Assembly (NCBI GenBank): GCA_930367215.1
Contig: OV884057.1
Location: forward strand, 106,479,284 to 106,543,283
Source of the DNA: Pollenia angustigena
Lineage: Eukaryota > Arthropoda > Insecta > Diptera > Polleniidae
DNA: 64,000 bases
Direction: 5' to 3'
The position numbers and the translations under genes are program-made. Positions 44,307-54,351 of the stretch are shown in pieces (within the stretch, counting starts at the first letter, position 1; each line of letters starts with the position of its first letter). Below the pieces are notes generated by a model, which was not told where the DNA came from, ran no database searches, and saw only the letters and a list, made by a program, of their open reading frames with translations.

Positions 44307-45665
44307 ATGTCTAACCCTGAAAATTTAATACGACCTTCTGTCCTCCCTCAAGGTAGCAATCGGTTGCCTAACTCGCAAATAAGTTTAGATGAACTAAGCA
44401 CATTAATTTCTAATATTGCAACAGAAGTATTTACTAGACAAGGACCACAATTAATTCAAGAGACGCTTAATCCTAACGCAGGACTAAATATAGTTAGGGA
44501 CCAAGAAATAGAAGAACGATTTAGAAACAACTTAGGAGATCTTGATAAGATTCCCGATATTGTTAAGAGTCTCCGGGAATTTTCTGGGAATCAGGGCGAA
44601 TTTAACTCTTGGAAGAAGAGTGTAGAGCGTGTTCTACAAATTTATGAAAGCACGAAGGGCACACCAAGATACTACGGCATACTAAACACAATTAGAAATA
44701 AAATTGTTGGAGAGGCCGACATAGCTCTCGAATCATATAACACCCCTTTAGATTGGACAGCTATTTCAAGATGTCTGTCCCTGCATTATGCAGATAAAAG
44801 AGATCTGGCGACTCTCGAGTACCAGATGACCTCACTTATTCAAGGCAGATCCTCTGTGCAGGATTTCTACCAAAGAGTATATAAACATTTATCTTTGATA
44901 TTGAACAAACTAGGAACTTTGAATGCGTCAAATGAATCTGTTTGCTTGCTAACGCAAACTTACAGAGATAAAGCCCTCGACACATTTGTGCGGGGACTAA
45001 ACGGGGACCTCCCGAAACTTTTGGGAATGAGAGAGCCAGTAGACCTCCCTCAGGCACTCCACTTATGTTTGAAGCTTGAAAATCAAACATATCGAGCAAA
45101 TTATGCTCATGGTAATAACTTTAACAGAAGTGGATATAATTTACAAAACCAATCAACGCGTAACTATAATCCAAATCAGTTTAATCGCAATCCACAACTT
45201 CCTCCTCGCTCACGTCCTATGACATTCTACCCTCAGCTTGCTCATAACCCACAAGCGATTCGCGAAAATTTCCATTTTAATAATCCTCAGCAGAGATTTG
45301 CATCGGACAGACGCTTTGATTTTCAATCACAACCACCCCCTAGACCACAAAATCCCAAACCACAACCTGCCCCAGAGCCAATGGAGGTAGATGAAAGTTT
45401 ACGCACTAGGAGAATCGATTATATGAACAGACCACGTCCTAATTATACTAGAGACAGACCACCGCCATCAGTCAACCAACCTCAAAGGAAAATCGCTCGT
45501 AATTTCCACCTTGATGCCGGATATCAGCAGTATGAGGCTCAGCTTCAGAAATCGGATGAGGAAGAAGAACAAACCTTAGACGATTTTCTAGACTCCACCC
45601 AAGATCCCCAGGTTGTGGGCGATCAATATATAGACTTTAATGATATCCATTTTTTAGAAAATTAA
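44307..45665 (+). CDS. gag: Retro-4 Gag
   Basis: Start ATG 44307, 452 codons. The middle (about residues 70-260) is the capsid-like domain of Gypsy Gag: an SLREFSGNQGEFNSWKKSVE stretch, then QMTSLIQGRSSVQDFYQRVY and a QALHLCLKLENQTYR end. The C-terminal part is basic and rich in Asn, Pro, Gln and Arg (RNA-binding) with an acidic tail, and lacks CCHC knuckles, as in gypsy itself. The stop TAA lies at 45663-45665, directly before the stem-loop that overlaps the start of pol. Forms the particle core in the cytoplasm. No break seen. Confidence 0.88.
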   Translation: MSNPENLIRPSVLPQGSNRLPNSQISLDELSTLISNIATEVFTRQGPQLIQETLNPNAGLNIVRDQEIEERFRNNLGDLDKIPDIVKSLREFSGNQGEFNSWKKSVERVLQIYESTKGTPRYYGILNTIRNKIVGEADIALESYNTPLDWTAISRCLSLHYADKRDLATLEYQMTSLIQGRSSVQDFYQRVYKHLSLILNKLGTLNASNESVCLLTQTYRDKALDTFVRGLNGDLPKLLGMREPVDLPQALHLCLKLENQTYRANYAHGNNFNRSGYNLQNQSTRNYNPNQFNRNPQLPPRSRPMTFYPQLAHNPQAIRENFHFNNPQQRFASDRRFDFQSQPPPRPQNPKPQPAPEPMEVDESLRTRRIDYMNRPRPNYTRDRPPPSVNQPQRKIARNFHLDAGYQQYEAQLQKSDEEEEQTLDDFLDSTQDPQVVGDQYIDFNDIHFLEN

Positions 45666-45703
45666 GCTCCTCGTTGCCCTACATAGAATTTACAACGAGG
45701 AGC
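45650..45703 (+). promoter_or_regulatory. Programmed -1 frameshift signal (gag to pol)
   Basis: In the gag frame the heptamer T TTT TTA (45650-45656) fits the X XXY YYZ rule. Nine bases later GCTCCTCGTTG (45666-45676) and CAACGAGGAGC (45693-45703) form a perfect 11-bp stem with a 16-base loop. pol is in the -1 frame, open from a TGA at 45641, so the overlap contains the site. Gag would be the main product and Gag-Pol the minor one. Confidence 0.85.
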
Positions 45704-48700
45704 AACGAAAAGCTCAAAATCTTGATCGATACCGGGTCAACTAAAAATTATATTCAACCACGGTATGTCAAACACCCCCTAGCAAATAAGAACGTTTTTT
45801 ATGCAAAATCGGTAGCAGGTGATGTTGAAATTAAAGAACATACCTTCGCTAACTTGTTCAATATTAAGGAAAAAATAAAATTTTACCTAATGCCAACTTT
45901 AAAATCATTCAATGGTATATTGGGAAATGAAACGCTTAGACAGCTCGATGCAGTTATTCACGTAAGTAAAAATTTTCTGCAAATAAAAAATGGTACAAAA
46001 ATACAATTGAAGCAACTTGAATCCCACGCTCCTTTGAACTCAGTCGAAATACAAGATAATCACCTGACTGTAACACAAAAAGAAAAATTAGGTATGATTG
46101 TGGCTAAACACGCGAAACTATTTTCAGAGCCCGATGAAAGACTGACTTACACAACTAAAGTAATAGGAGAGATTCGTACGAAATCCGACTCACCTATTTA
46201 TACTAGATTCTACCCATACCCTGTTGCGTTAAAATCCGAAATTGAAAAACAAATTGATAAGCTTCTGGAAGACGGAATTATTAAACCATCGCGTTCCCCA
46301 TATAACTCTCCAGTATGGATTGTTAGCAAAAAACCTGATTCAGCAGGAAACAAACAATATAGAATGGTTATCGACTACCGAAAACTAAATTCGGTGACGA
46401 TTTCTGACCGTTATCCGATACCGGAAATTAATGTCGTCACTTCGCAACTACGCGAAAATAATTTCTTCACTGTAATTGATCTTAAGAGCGGGTTCCACCA
46501 AATTCCTCTGAAACCAGCAGATTACGAAAAAACCGCTTTTTCCGTGTGTAATGGTAAATATGAATTTACCAGATTGCCCTTTGGTCTGAAGAACGCCCCG
46601 TCGATCTTCCAGCGAGCGCTTGACGACATTCTTCGTGATCATATTGGGAAAAGATGTTACGTATATATCGATGACATCATTATATTTAGCAAAACAGAAG
46701 ACCAGCACTTGGAAAATATTAGTAAAATTTTTAAAACTCTAGAAGACGCAAACCTTAAAGTGCAATTAGATAAATGCAAATTCCTGCATAAAGAAGTCGA
46801 ATTCTTAGGGTACATTATATCCGCAGAAGGGATAAGAACAAATCCAACCAAAGTAGAAGCAATAGCTAAATTCCCAGAACCCAAAACACTTAAGGCACTC
46901 AGGTCATTCCTAGGCTTATCCGGATACTACCGAAGATTCGTGAAGGACTACGCAAAATTAGCCAAGCCCCTAACATCGCTCCTAAGAGGGGAGGAAGGTA
47001 GAATTTCAAAGAAAAAATCTTCCCTTATCCCAATAAATCTTGGTTCGGAAGCCAAAGAAGCATTCAACAAAATAAAAAACTCCTTGGTATCCGAAGACAT
47101 ACTACTAGCACACCCTGATTTCACCAAAGACATGGAACTAACAACTGATGCATCAAAGTATGCTTTAGGCGCAGTTCTTTCACAGAACAACAAACCGATA
47201 TCCTTCATCTCCAGAACCCTTAACAAGGCAGAGGAACATTATGCCGCTAATGAAAAAGAATTCCTTGCCATAATATGGGCACTAAATTCATTCCGTAATT
47301 ACTTATACGGACCAGCAAATGTTAAGATATACTCGGATCACCAACCTCTCATCTATGCATTAAGCAACAAAAATAATAACAGCAAGATGAAAAGGTGGAA
47401 GGCCATCCTAGAGGAGTATAACTACGAGCTTCTATATAAACCAGGGAAAGCAAACCTCGTTGCGGATGCCCTTTCAAGAATACCACGCGAAACTAATACC
47501 CATACACTATCTATAGCAACAAATAGCGCCGAGAGTTCGTCTCATAATTTAATATATCACGTCGATGCACCCATAAATGCATTTAAAAACCAGATCTTCC
47601 TCGAGAACGCTCAGACACCTAATTACAAATTCGAAATTGTGTTCCCTAGTTACCACAGACATACGATTTCTCAACCCTACTTTAACGCAGAAAATTTGGT
47701 ACAAATTTTGAAAAAATTCCTTTATCCATCAATCATTAATTGCATAAAAGCATCTGAATCAACCATAGGAATAATACAAGAAATATTTTCAGACCATTTC
47801 CAGAATTACAAAATAAGATTTTCTAATAAACAAGTTAGGGATATTAAGAACGACCAAGAACAGGAAGAAATCATCCTAAAAATTCATAAACGTGCTCACA
47901 GGAATGCAAGGGAAAATAAATTGCAAATCCTAGAGGAATGTTATTTTCCCGCAATGTCAAGGAAAATTAAAAACGTCATTAAAAAGTGTGTCATATGTAA
48001 AGAGAACAAGTACGACCGTCATCCACCAAAACCCCAGATACAACCAACGCCCATTCCACAGTATCCAGGGCAAATAGTTCATATAGACATACTCATAGTT
48101 GGGAAGGAGTTAGTGCTAACGGCAATCGACAAATTTTCCAAGTACGCTACGGCGAAAACCATACAATCCAAAGCGACCGAAGATATAAGGCAACCCTTAA
48201 GGGATATTCTTTTTACATTCTTTCCAGAAAGCCTTGTGATGGACAACGAAAAGTCATTTAATTCGGAGTCTATAAATTTTATGATAGAAAATGAATTCGG
48301 TATAAAAATCTTTCGAACCGCCCCTTACACAAGTAGTTCTAACGGCCAAGTGGAGCGATTCCACTCGACGTTACAGGAAATAATGCGCTGCTTACAGACA
48401 GAAAAAATACACCGGTCATTCCAGGAATTACTTGAAAGATCCGTTAAAGAGTACAATCTATCAATACATACTGTTACAGGGAAAAAACCTTTAGAAGCAT
48501 TTTTTGGGAGACGGGTCAGTACCGATCCCGAATTACTAGCGAAAGACAGGGAAGAAACCACCGTAAGACTTTTAGAGAAACAAAAAAACGACCTCGCCTA
48601 TCATAATGCAAACAGGGTACCTCCGAAAAAATACTTAACGGGTGAAGAAATTTTTGTCAGGATTAATAAAAGATTAGGAAATAAGTTATCAGCTAAATAT

Positions 48701-48790
48701 AAAAAAGAGACGGTTGCACAGAACTTTAATTCCACAGTCAAAACCAGCTCAGGAAAAATCGTGCATAAAAATAATATTAAGCAATCTTAA
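45674..48790 (+). CDS. pol: Retro-4 Pol: protease, RT, RNase H, integrase
   Basis: The open frame gives 1038 codons counted from a TTG at 45674; the real start is the frameshift site at 45650-45656. Domains by residue: protease with ILIDTGSTKNYI (about 17); RT with FTVIDLKSGFHQI (about 268) and YIDDIIIFS (about 330); RNase H with LTTDASKYALGAVL (about 487) and YSDHQPLIYAL; integrase zinc finger (HKRAHR, then CVICKEN), core Asp at about 803, Asp at about 855 (VMDNEKSF), Glu at about 893 (QVERFHST). Length is normal for gypsy-type Pol, and all catalytic residues are seen. Ends at TAA 48788-48790. Its second half is duplicated downstream. Confidence 0.9.
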   Translation: MPYIEFTTRSNEKLKILIDTGSTKNYIQPRYVKHPLANKNVFYAKSVAGDVEIKEHTFANLFNIKEKIKFYLMPTLKSFNGILGNETLRQLDAVIHVSKNFLQIKNGTKIQLKQLESHAPLNSVEIQDNHLTVTQKEKLGMIVAKHAKLFSEPDERLTYTTKVIGEIRTKSDSPIYTRFYPYPVALKSEIEKQIDKLLEDGIIKPSRSPYNSPVWIVSKKPDSAGNKQYRMVIDYRKLNSVTISDRYPIPEINVVTSQLRENNFFTVIDLKSGFHQIPLKPADYEKTAFSVCNGKYEFTRLPFGLKNAPSIFQRALDDILRDHIGKRCYVYIDDIIIFSKTEDQHLENISKIFKTLEDANLKVQLDKCKFLHKEVEFLGYIISAEGIRTNPTKVEAIAKFPEPKTLKALRSFLGLSGYYRRFVKDYAKLAKPLTSLLRGEEGRISKKKSSLIPINLGSEAKEAFNKIKNSLVSEDILLAHPDFTKDMELTTDASKYALGAVLSQNNKPISFISRTLNKAEEHYAANEKEFLAIIWALNSFRNYLYGPANVKIYSDHQPLIYALSNKNNNSKMKRWKAILEEYNYELLYKPGKANLVADALSRIPRETNTHTLSIATNSAESSSHNLIYHVDAPINAFKNQIFLENAQTPNYKFEIVFPSYHRHTISQPYFNAENLVQILKKFLYPSIINCIKASESTIGIIQEIFSDHFQNYKIRFSNKQVRDIKNDQEQEEIILKIHKRAHRNARENKLQILEECYFPAMSRKIKNVIKKCVICKENKYDRHPPKPQIQPTPIPQYPGQIVHIDILIVGKELVLTAIDKFSKYATAKTIQSKATEDIRQPLRDILFTFFPESLVMDNEKSFNSESINFMIENEFGIKIFRTAPYTSSSNGQVERFHSTLQEIMRCLQTEKIHRSFQELLERSVKEYNLSIHTVTGKKPLEAFFGRRVSTDPELLAKDREETTVRLLEKQKNDLAYHNANRVPPKKYLTGEEIFVRINKRLGNKLSAKYKKETVAQNFNSTVKTSSGKIVHKNNIKQS

Positions 48791-48821
48791 ACCTTTTTGA
48801 TACGAACTTCATAACAATACA

Positions 48822-48838
48822 CTTACCTTTTTTTATAG
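48822..48838 (+). promoter_or_regulatory. Probable 3' splice site before env
   Basis: A pyrimidine tract (cttacctttttttatag) ends with AG at 48838, 6 bases before the env ATG at 48845. Errantivirus env is made from a spliced mRNA. The same site is repeated before the second env, ending at 51396. Confidence 0.6.
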
Positions 48839-48844
48839 AACAAT

Positions 48845-49726
48845 ATGAAACTCCTACTACCATTCCTTATATGGATACTAGCGACGAACGCACAACAACT
48901 AGATGTACAGGACTTAACCAATAATAATGGGTATATACCTATTAAGACAGGCGAGCAGAAGACGATTAGCTATTATAATAAAGTTCTACATTTCATAAAC
49001 CTAACTGCATACGAGGAGACGATGCTTTTAATCTCCAAAAACATAGGAACTTTAAACGCTACCACTTTCGAAGACAAACAACTTATCAATACAATTAATA
49101 AAAATTATATATTGCTCAGTGCACGAATTGATAACCTTCACATAAACTCCAAATCCAGAAGGGGACTTTTTAATATCGTAGGTAAAGGCTTAAAAATAAT
49201 TGCAGGATCCATGGACAGCGAAGACGAACAGGAACTACGCGAAACCATTTCAAAAATACATGACAACGAACGGGCTACTGACAGAACAATTAACAACTTA
49301 ACTCTTGTAAGCAATCTAATGAGCGATCAGATTAATAACATCACAACGCATATAAATAAGCAACAAGCCCTCATTAGCAGTTACATTAATAAGTTTCAAT
49401 ATGAAACACAAAATAGAATCAAAACACTCGAGGATGAAGTCCAATTCATTCAGCACATATATAGGATTAACAATGACATACTACTTCTGAACAATCACGT
49501 CGAGGATGTTGGACAAATAATTTTTTCATGTAAGCTAGGCGTTATCCCCGCTGATATTCTGACACAAAAGGAACTAGATGTAATCGCAGACTTCGACAGT
49601 TATAGGAACATAAAAATTGTGGTACTTTTTCAAAATAACAATATCATTTTAACATTACTCATACCCCAATTTTCTTTTAATATTTTGTCAAAAATAAAAT
49701 TCGAGCCACTTCCAAATATTCTTTAG
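48845..49726 (+). pseudogene. Retro-4 env, first copy, truncated
   Basis: Same start as the complete env at 51403 and the same sequence for 292 codons to 49720. There the tandem-duplication junction switches to pol sequence, and a TAG ends the frame two codons later. It keeps the signal peptide, the dibasic cleavage site and the following hydrophobic Gly-rich segment, but lacks the C-terminal part including the membrane anchor (missing about 225 residues). If made, it would be secreted or degraded, not anchored. Confidence 0.85.
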
Positions 49727-51342
49727 GCGCAGTTCTTTCACAGAACAACAAACCGATATCCTTCATCTCCAGAACCCTTAACAAGGCAGAGGAACATTAT
49801 GCCGCTAATGAAAAAGAATTCCTTGCCATAATATGGGCACTAAATTCATTCCGTAATTACTTATACGGACCAGCAAATGTTAAGATATACACGGATCACC
49901 AACCTCTCATCTATGCATTAAGCAACAAAAATAATAACAGCAAGATGAAAAGGTGGAAGGCCATCCTAGAGGAGTATAACTACGAGCTTCTATATAAACC
50001 AGGGAAAGCAAACCTCGTTGCGGATGCCCTTTCAAGAATACCACGCGAAACTAATACCCATACACTATCTATAGCAACAAATAGCGCCGAGAGTTCGTCT
50101 CATAATTTAATATATCACGTCGATGCACCCATAAATGCATTTAAAAACCAGATCTTCCTCGAGAACGCTCAGACACCTAATTACAAATTCGAAATTGTGT
50201 TCCCTAGTTACCACAGACATACGATTTCTCAACCCTACTTTAACGCAGAAAATTTGGTACAAATTTTGAAAAAATTCCTTTATCCATCAATCATTAATTG
50301 CATAAAAGCATCTGAATCAACCATAGGAATAATACAAGAAATATTTTCAGACCATTTCCAGAATTACAAAATAAGATTTTCTAATAAACAAGTTAGGGAT
50401 ATTAAGAACGACCAAGAACAGGAAGAAATCATCCTAAAAATTCATAAACGTGCTCACAGGAATGCAAGGGAAAATAAATTGCAAATCCTAGAGGAATGAT
50501 ATTTTCCCGCAATGTCAAGGAAAATTAAAAACGTCATTAAAAAGTGTGTCATATGTAAAGAGAACAAGTACGACCGTCATCCACCAAAACCCCAGATACA
50601 ACCAACGCCCATTCCACAGTATCCAGGGCAAATAGTTCATATAGACATACTCATAGTTGGGAAGGAGTTAGTGCTAACGGCAATCGACAAATTTTCCAAG
50701 TACGCTACGGCGAAAACCATACAATCCAAAGCGACCGAAGATATAAGGCAACCCTTAAGGGATATTCTTTTTACATTCTTTCCAGAAAGCCTTGTGATGG
50801 ACAACGAAAAGTCATTTAATTCGGAGTCTATAAATTTTATGATAGAAAATGAATTCGGTATAAAAATCTTTCGAACCGCCCCTTACACAAGTAGTTCTAA
50901 CGGCCAAGTGGAGCGATTCCACTCGACGTTACAGGAAATAATGCGCTGCTTACAGACAGAAAAAATACACCGGTCATTCCAGGAATTACTTGAAAGATCC
51001 GTTAAAGAGTACAATCTATCAATACATACTGTTACAGGGAAAAAACCTTTAGAAGCATTTTTTGGGAGACGGGTCAGTACCGATCCCGAATTACTAGCGA
51101 AAGACAGGGAAGAAACCACCGTAAGACTTTTAGAGAAACAAAAAAACGACCTCGCCTATCATAATGCAAACAGGGTACCTCCGAAAAAATACTTAACGGG
51201 TGAAGAAATTTTTGTCAGGATTAATAAAAGATTAGGAAATAAGTTATCAGCTAAATATAAAAAAGAGACGGTTGCACAGAACTTTAATTCCACAGTCAAA
51301 ACCAGCTCAGGAAAAATCGTGCATAAAAATAATATTAAGTAA
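49721..51342 (+). pseudogene. Retro-4 pol, partial second copy
   Basis: Direct repeat of 47163-48784: rest of RNase H plus integrase. It has no RT, no start and no frameshift context. Three substitutions from the first copy noticed: A49891 for T (Ser to Thr), A49... at 50499 turning a Cys codon into TGA inside the integrase zinc-finger region, and T51340 for C giving an earlier TAA. Not expected to be translated. Confidence 0.85.
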
Positions 51343-51402
51343 TCTTAAACCTTTTTGATACGAACTTCATAACAATACACTTACCTTTTTTTATAGAACA
51401 AT

Positions 51403-52962
51403 ATGAAACTCCTACTACCATTCCTTATATGGATACTAGCGACGAACGCACAACAACTAGATGTACAGGACTTAACCAATAATAATGGGTATATACCTAT
51501 TAAGACAGGCGAGCAGAAGACGATTAGCTATTATAATAAAGTTCTACATTTCATAAACCTAACTGCATACGAGGAGACGATGCTTTTAATCTCCAAAAAC
51601 ATAGGAACTTTAAACGCTACCACTTTCGAAGACAAACAACTTATCAATACAATTAATAAAAATTATATATTGCTCAGTGCACGAATTGATAACCTTCACA
51701 TAAACTCCAAATCCAGAAGGGGACTTTTTAATATCGTAGGTAAAGGCTTAAAAATAATTGCAGGATCCATGGACAGCGAAGACGAACAGGAACTACGCGA
51801 AACCATTTCAAAAATACATGACAACGAACGGGCTACTGACAGAACAATTAACAACTTAACTCTTGTAAGCAATCTAATGAGCGATCAGATTAATAACATC
51901 ACAACGCATATAAATAAGCAACAAGCCCTCATTAGCAGTTACATTAATAAGTTTCAATATGAAACACAAAATAGAATCAAAACACTCGAGGATGAAGTCC
52001 AATTCATTCAGCACATATATAGGATTAACAATGACATACTACTTCTGAACAATCACGTCGAGGATGTTGGACAAATAATTTTTTCATGTAAGCTAGGCGT
52101 TATCCCCGCTGATATTCTGACACAAAAGGAACTAGATGTAATCGCAGACTTCGACAGTTATAGGAACATAAAAATTGTGGTACTTTTTCAAAATAACAAT
52201 ATCATTTTAACATTACTCATACCCCAATTTTCTTTTAATATTTTGTCAAAAATAAAATTCGAGCCACTTCCAAATATTCAAAATAAATCAATTGTATTAA
52301 ATGAAACAGAAATATTAGCTGATAGCAATAACAACATTTATAATATAAACATTAAAGATAATTTGGAAAAAAATTTAATTGCATTAAATAATAAATGCCT
52401 ATCAAATATTTTAGATTTTAAGGAAGCCCAATGTGAACTTGAAAATTCAGAAAAAACTGTAATTACAGAAATAACTCAAGGATTAATTATATTTAAGAAT
52501 TTCGAAGGAATTATCACTCATGACTGCAGTAAATTAAAAATAAAGCAGAAAGGAACGTTTCTTATCAGATTCGAAAACTGTAAAATTAATGCACTTAATA
52601 AAACTTATGTTAATGTTAACTTCAGGATATATGATACATTTGTTTTACCTAACATGATTACAAAAATTACAGATAATAATAATAACACAAAACTTAATTT
52701 AAAACTTGAAAATCTATATATTAAACAGCTGCAGCATGAGGATAACATTAAAATATTAGCAAGCAAAAACAAAAATACACATGTAATTAGTTTAAGCACA
52801 GACGTGGCAATTATAATACTTTTTTTTATAACATTTGTAATAATTCACAAGATAAAGCAGAAATGGTACATATCGTCAAATCCGCAAATAGCCACGAGCT
52901 ATATCCCAAATATAAAAGATGGACCATTTCTGCAAATCGCAACTCCCCAATTCAATAAATAA
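51403..52962 (+). CDS. env: Retro-4 envelope protein (complete copy)
   Basis: 519 codons from ATG 51403. N-terminal signal peptide (about residues 1-17, Leu/Ile-rich, then Gln-Gln). A furin-like basic site (KSRR, residues 103-106) is followed by a Gly-rich hydrophobic segment that looks like a fusion peptide. Many N-x-S/T sites lie in the ectodomain, a heptad-like helix near 130-200, and one membrane segment at about 467-490 followed by a short cytoplasmic tail. This is the layout of errantivirus envelopes, which are related to baculovirus F proteins. Expression probably by splicing to the AG at 51396. The frame is uninterrupted; function is not shown. Confidence 0.87.
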   Translation: MKLLLPFLIWILATNAQQLDVQDLTNNNGYIPIKTGEQKTISYYNKVLHFINLTAYEETMLLISKNIGTLNATTFEDKQLINTINKNYILLSARIDNLHINSKSRRGLFNIVGKGLKIIAGSMDSEDEQELRETISKIHDNERATDRTINNLTLVSNLMSDQINNITTHINKQQALISSYINKFQYETQNRIKTLEDEVQFIQHIYRINNDILLLNNHVEDVGQIIFSCKLGVIPADILTQKELDVIADFDSYRNIKIVVLFQNNNIILTLLIPQFSFNILSKIKFEPLPNIQNKSIVLNETEILADSNNNIYNINIKDNLEKNLIALNNKCLSNILDFKEAQCELENSEKTVITEITQGLIIFKNFEGIITHDCSKLKIKQKGTFLIRFENCKINALNKTYVNVNFRIYDTFVLPNMITKITDNNNNTKLNLKLENLYIKQLQHEDNIKILASKNKNTHVISLSTDVAIIILFFITFVIIHKIKQKWYISSNPQIATSYIPNIKDGPFLQIATPQFNK

Positions 52963-52979
52963 TCGATCGAGGACAATCG

Positions 52980-52994
52980 ACTTAAGAGGGGAGG
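52980..52994 (+). promoter_or_regulatory. Retro-4 polypurine tract
   Basis: aagaggggagg at about 52984-52994 lies directly before the 3' LTR start and would prime plus-strand DNA synthesis. Confidence 0.75.
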
Positions 52995-53491
52995 AGTTAA
53001 CGTAAACATTTATCAAAATTAAAGTAAACTCAATTAACATTATTCTTTAAAATAAAATTAGTTAACGTAAGCATTTATCAAAATTAAAGTAAAATCAGTT
53101 AACATTATTCTTTAAAATGAAATTAGTTAACGTAAACATTTATCAAAATTAAAGTAAACTCAATTAACATTATTCTTTGAAATAAAATTACAAAAAATAC
53201 AAAGACGCCTACATTGGCATTTTGTTAAAAATCATTTTAAATTTCTTTAGAAATAAGTGCAACGACTTATTGAAAAAAAATCATTTTAAATTTCTTAAGA
53301 AACAAATTATGCAGAATTGATAATCACGCCACCGGCGAAATTTGCTAGAATAAACAAAAATACAAAATATAAATATTGATTGTAAATTTTAGTTTTAAGT
53401 TTGATTTTTATTTTAATAAAGCGCGGTCACGCTGACCGAATAAAAAGAAAGTTTGTTTTTTTTTATTTATTAATTAAGGACAAACTTAACT
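52995..53491 (+). repeat. Retro-4 3' LTR
   Basis: 497 bp, same length and, on reading both through, the same sequence as 43013-43509, including all three 65-base units. Ends CTTAACT followed by the TSD TACA. Confidence 0.88.
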
Positions 53492-54351
53492 TACACAGAT
53501 TTATGACGATCCTTTACGATTGACCTTTCATCGACAACTGATAAAAAGATTTTATGCAAATTTAAAATAGCATATTGGCAGAAGATGTATACCATAGCAT
53601 CAAAGGTTAGGCAGAATATAATGGTTAGCTATAGCTGGCAAATCTGTTTGAAATATAAAGGATAAGACAATCAGGGCTATGACACAAACATTTTCCTATA
53701 GAAACTTGACTATAAAATTACCTTTCTTTGGCGCCGAGTGGAGTGTAACTTCAGATTATAAAGGAATCTAGGAACTCTCTTTTCCCCTTAACTCAAATTG
53801 GCAATTTATGAAATCCAATTAAGGTGTGACACAATAGCTATATAATTTACAAGCCCAGTTTTAGTAAAAAAACACAACTGAAAACTAATTAAAACCCCTA
53901 ATGCATACTTACAATTTATTTAAATTGAAAAAGATTTCTGGTAAACTCAATTAAATATTTATAACTTTAAAAAAAAATGTTTAAAATAAAAACTGATTTT
54001 TAATCACTTATGATTTTTATGATTTAATTTTAAACTCGAAAGACGTACAATAGTTGTTCACCGTAGGCAGGTTAGACTAATTAATGGCGAGATATTTTAT
54101 TTTTCAAAGAACGAAACCTTGGTTTATTATGTATTAATAAAAAAAATATGTGCAGTTATAACACTAAAATTCCAAAACCAATCGAAATTTGTAATAAACA
54201 AATAAGGATGCAAAAATAATTGACAATACATAAACAGTATTTTCTTGAGTGGTGGTGAAAGACTTCACTCATAGATGGCGTTGACAAAAATAAACTTTTT
54301 ATTTACCCGCTTCCGTTAAAATTTGAACTGAGGAAGGTACTATTACAGGCA

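Larger units (their letters stand above)
43013..53491 (+). mobile_element. Retro-4: errantivirus (Gypsy-type endogenous retrovirus) with internal tandem duplication
   Basis: Two 497-bp LTRs, AGTTAAC...GTTAACT-type ends (start AGTTAACG, end CTTAACT), TSD TACA (43009-43012, 53492-53495). Order: 5' LTR, primer-binding site, leader, gag, -1 frameshift signal, pol, truncated env, partial second pol, complete env, polypurine tract, 3' LTR. The segment 47163-49720 is repeated directly as 49721-52278. The first gag and pol and the last env are open. Errantiviruses are insect retroelements whose env allows cell-to-cell transfer. LTRs look identical, so the insertion is young. Confidence 0.9.
34026..54347 (-). 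mobile_element. Retro-3: Osvaldo/Ulysses-like LTR element, pol core deleted
   Basis: Two LTRs of about 2.7 kb (34026-37325 with a 594-bp insertion; 41163-54347 with Retro-4 inside), ends TGT...ACA, TSD GGCA (34022-34025, 54348-54351). Internal region 3.8 kb. The lysine-type primer-binding site and very long LTRs match Osvaldo/Ulysses-type elements. It encodes Gag, zinc knuckles, protease and the integrase tail but no RT, RNase H or integrase core, so it could move only with help in trans. Target: Retro-2 integrase, whose frame is restored by removing it with one GGCA. Confidence 0.82.
41163..54347 (-). repeat. Retro-3 5' LTR, split by Retro-4
   Basis: Parts 41163-43012 and 53492-54347 together make about 2.70 kb, equal to the 3' LTR without its MITE. 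The split point corresponds to 36471-36474 in the other LTR (tacacagattt), which gives the empty site for Retro-4. Confidence 0.8.

Noticed and set aside
45674..45676. TTG as translation start of pol
   Set aside because: It lies inside the frameshift stem; the frame is open upstream through the slippery site, so pol is made by -1 frameshift.
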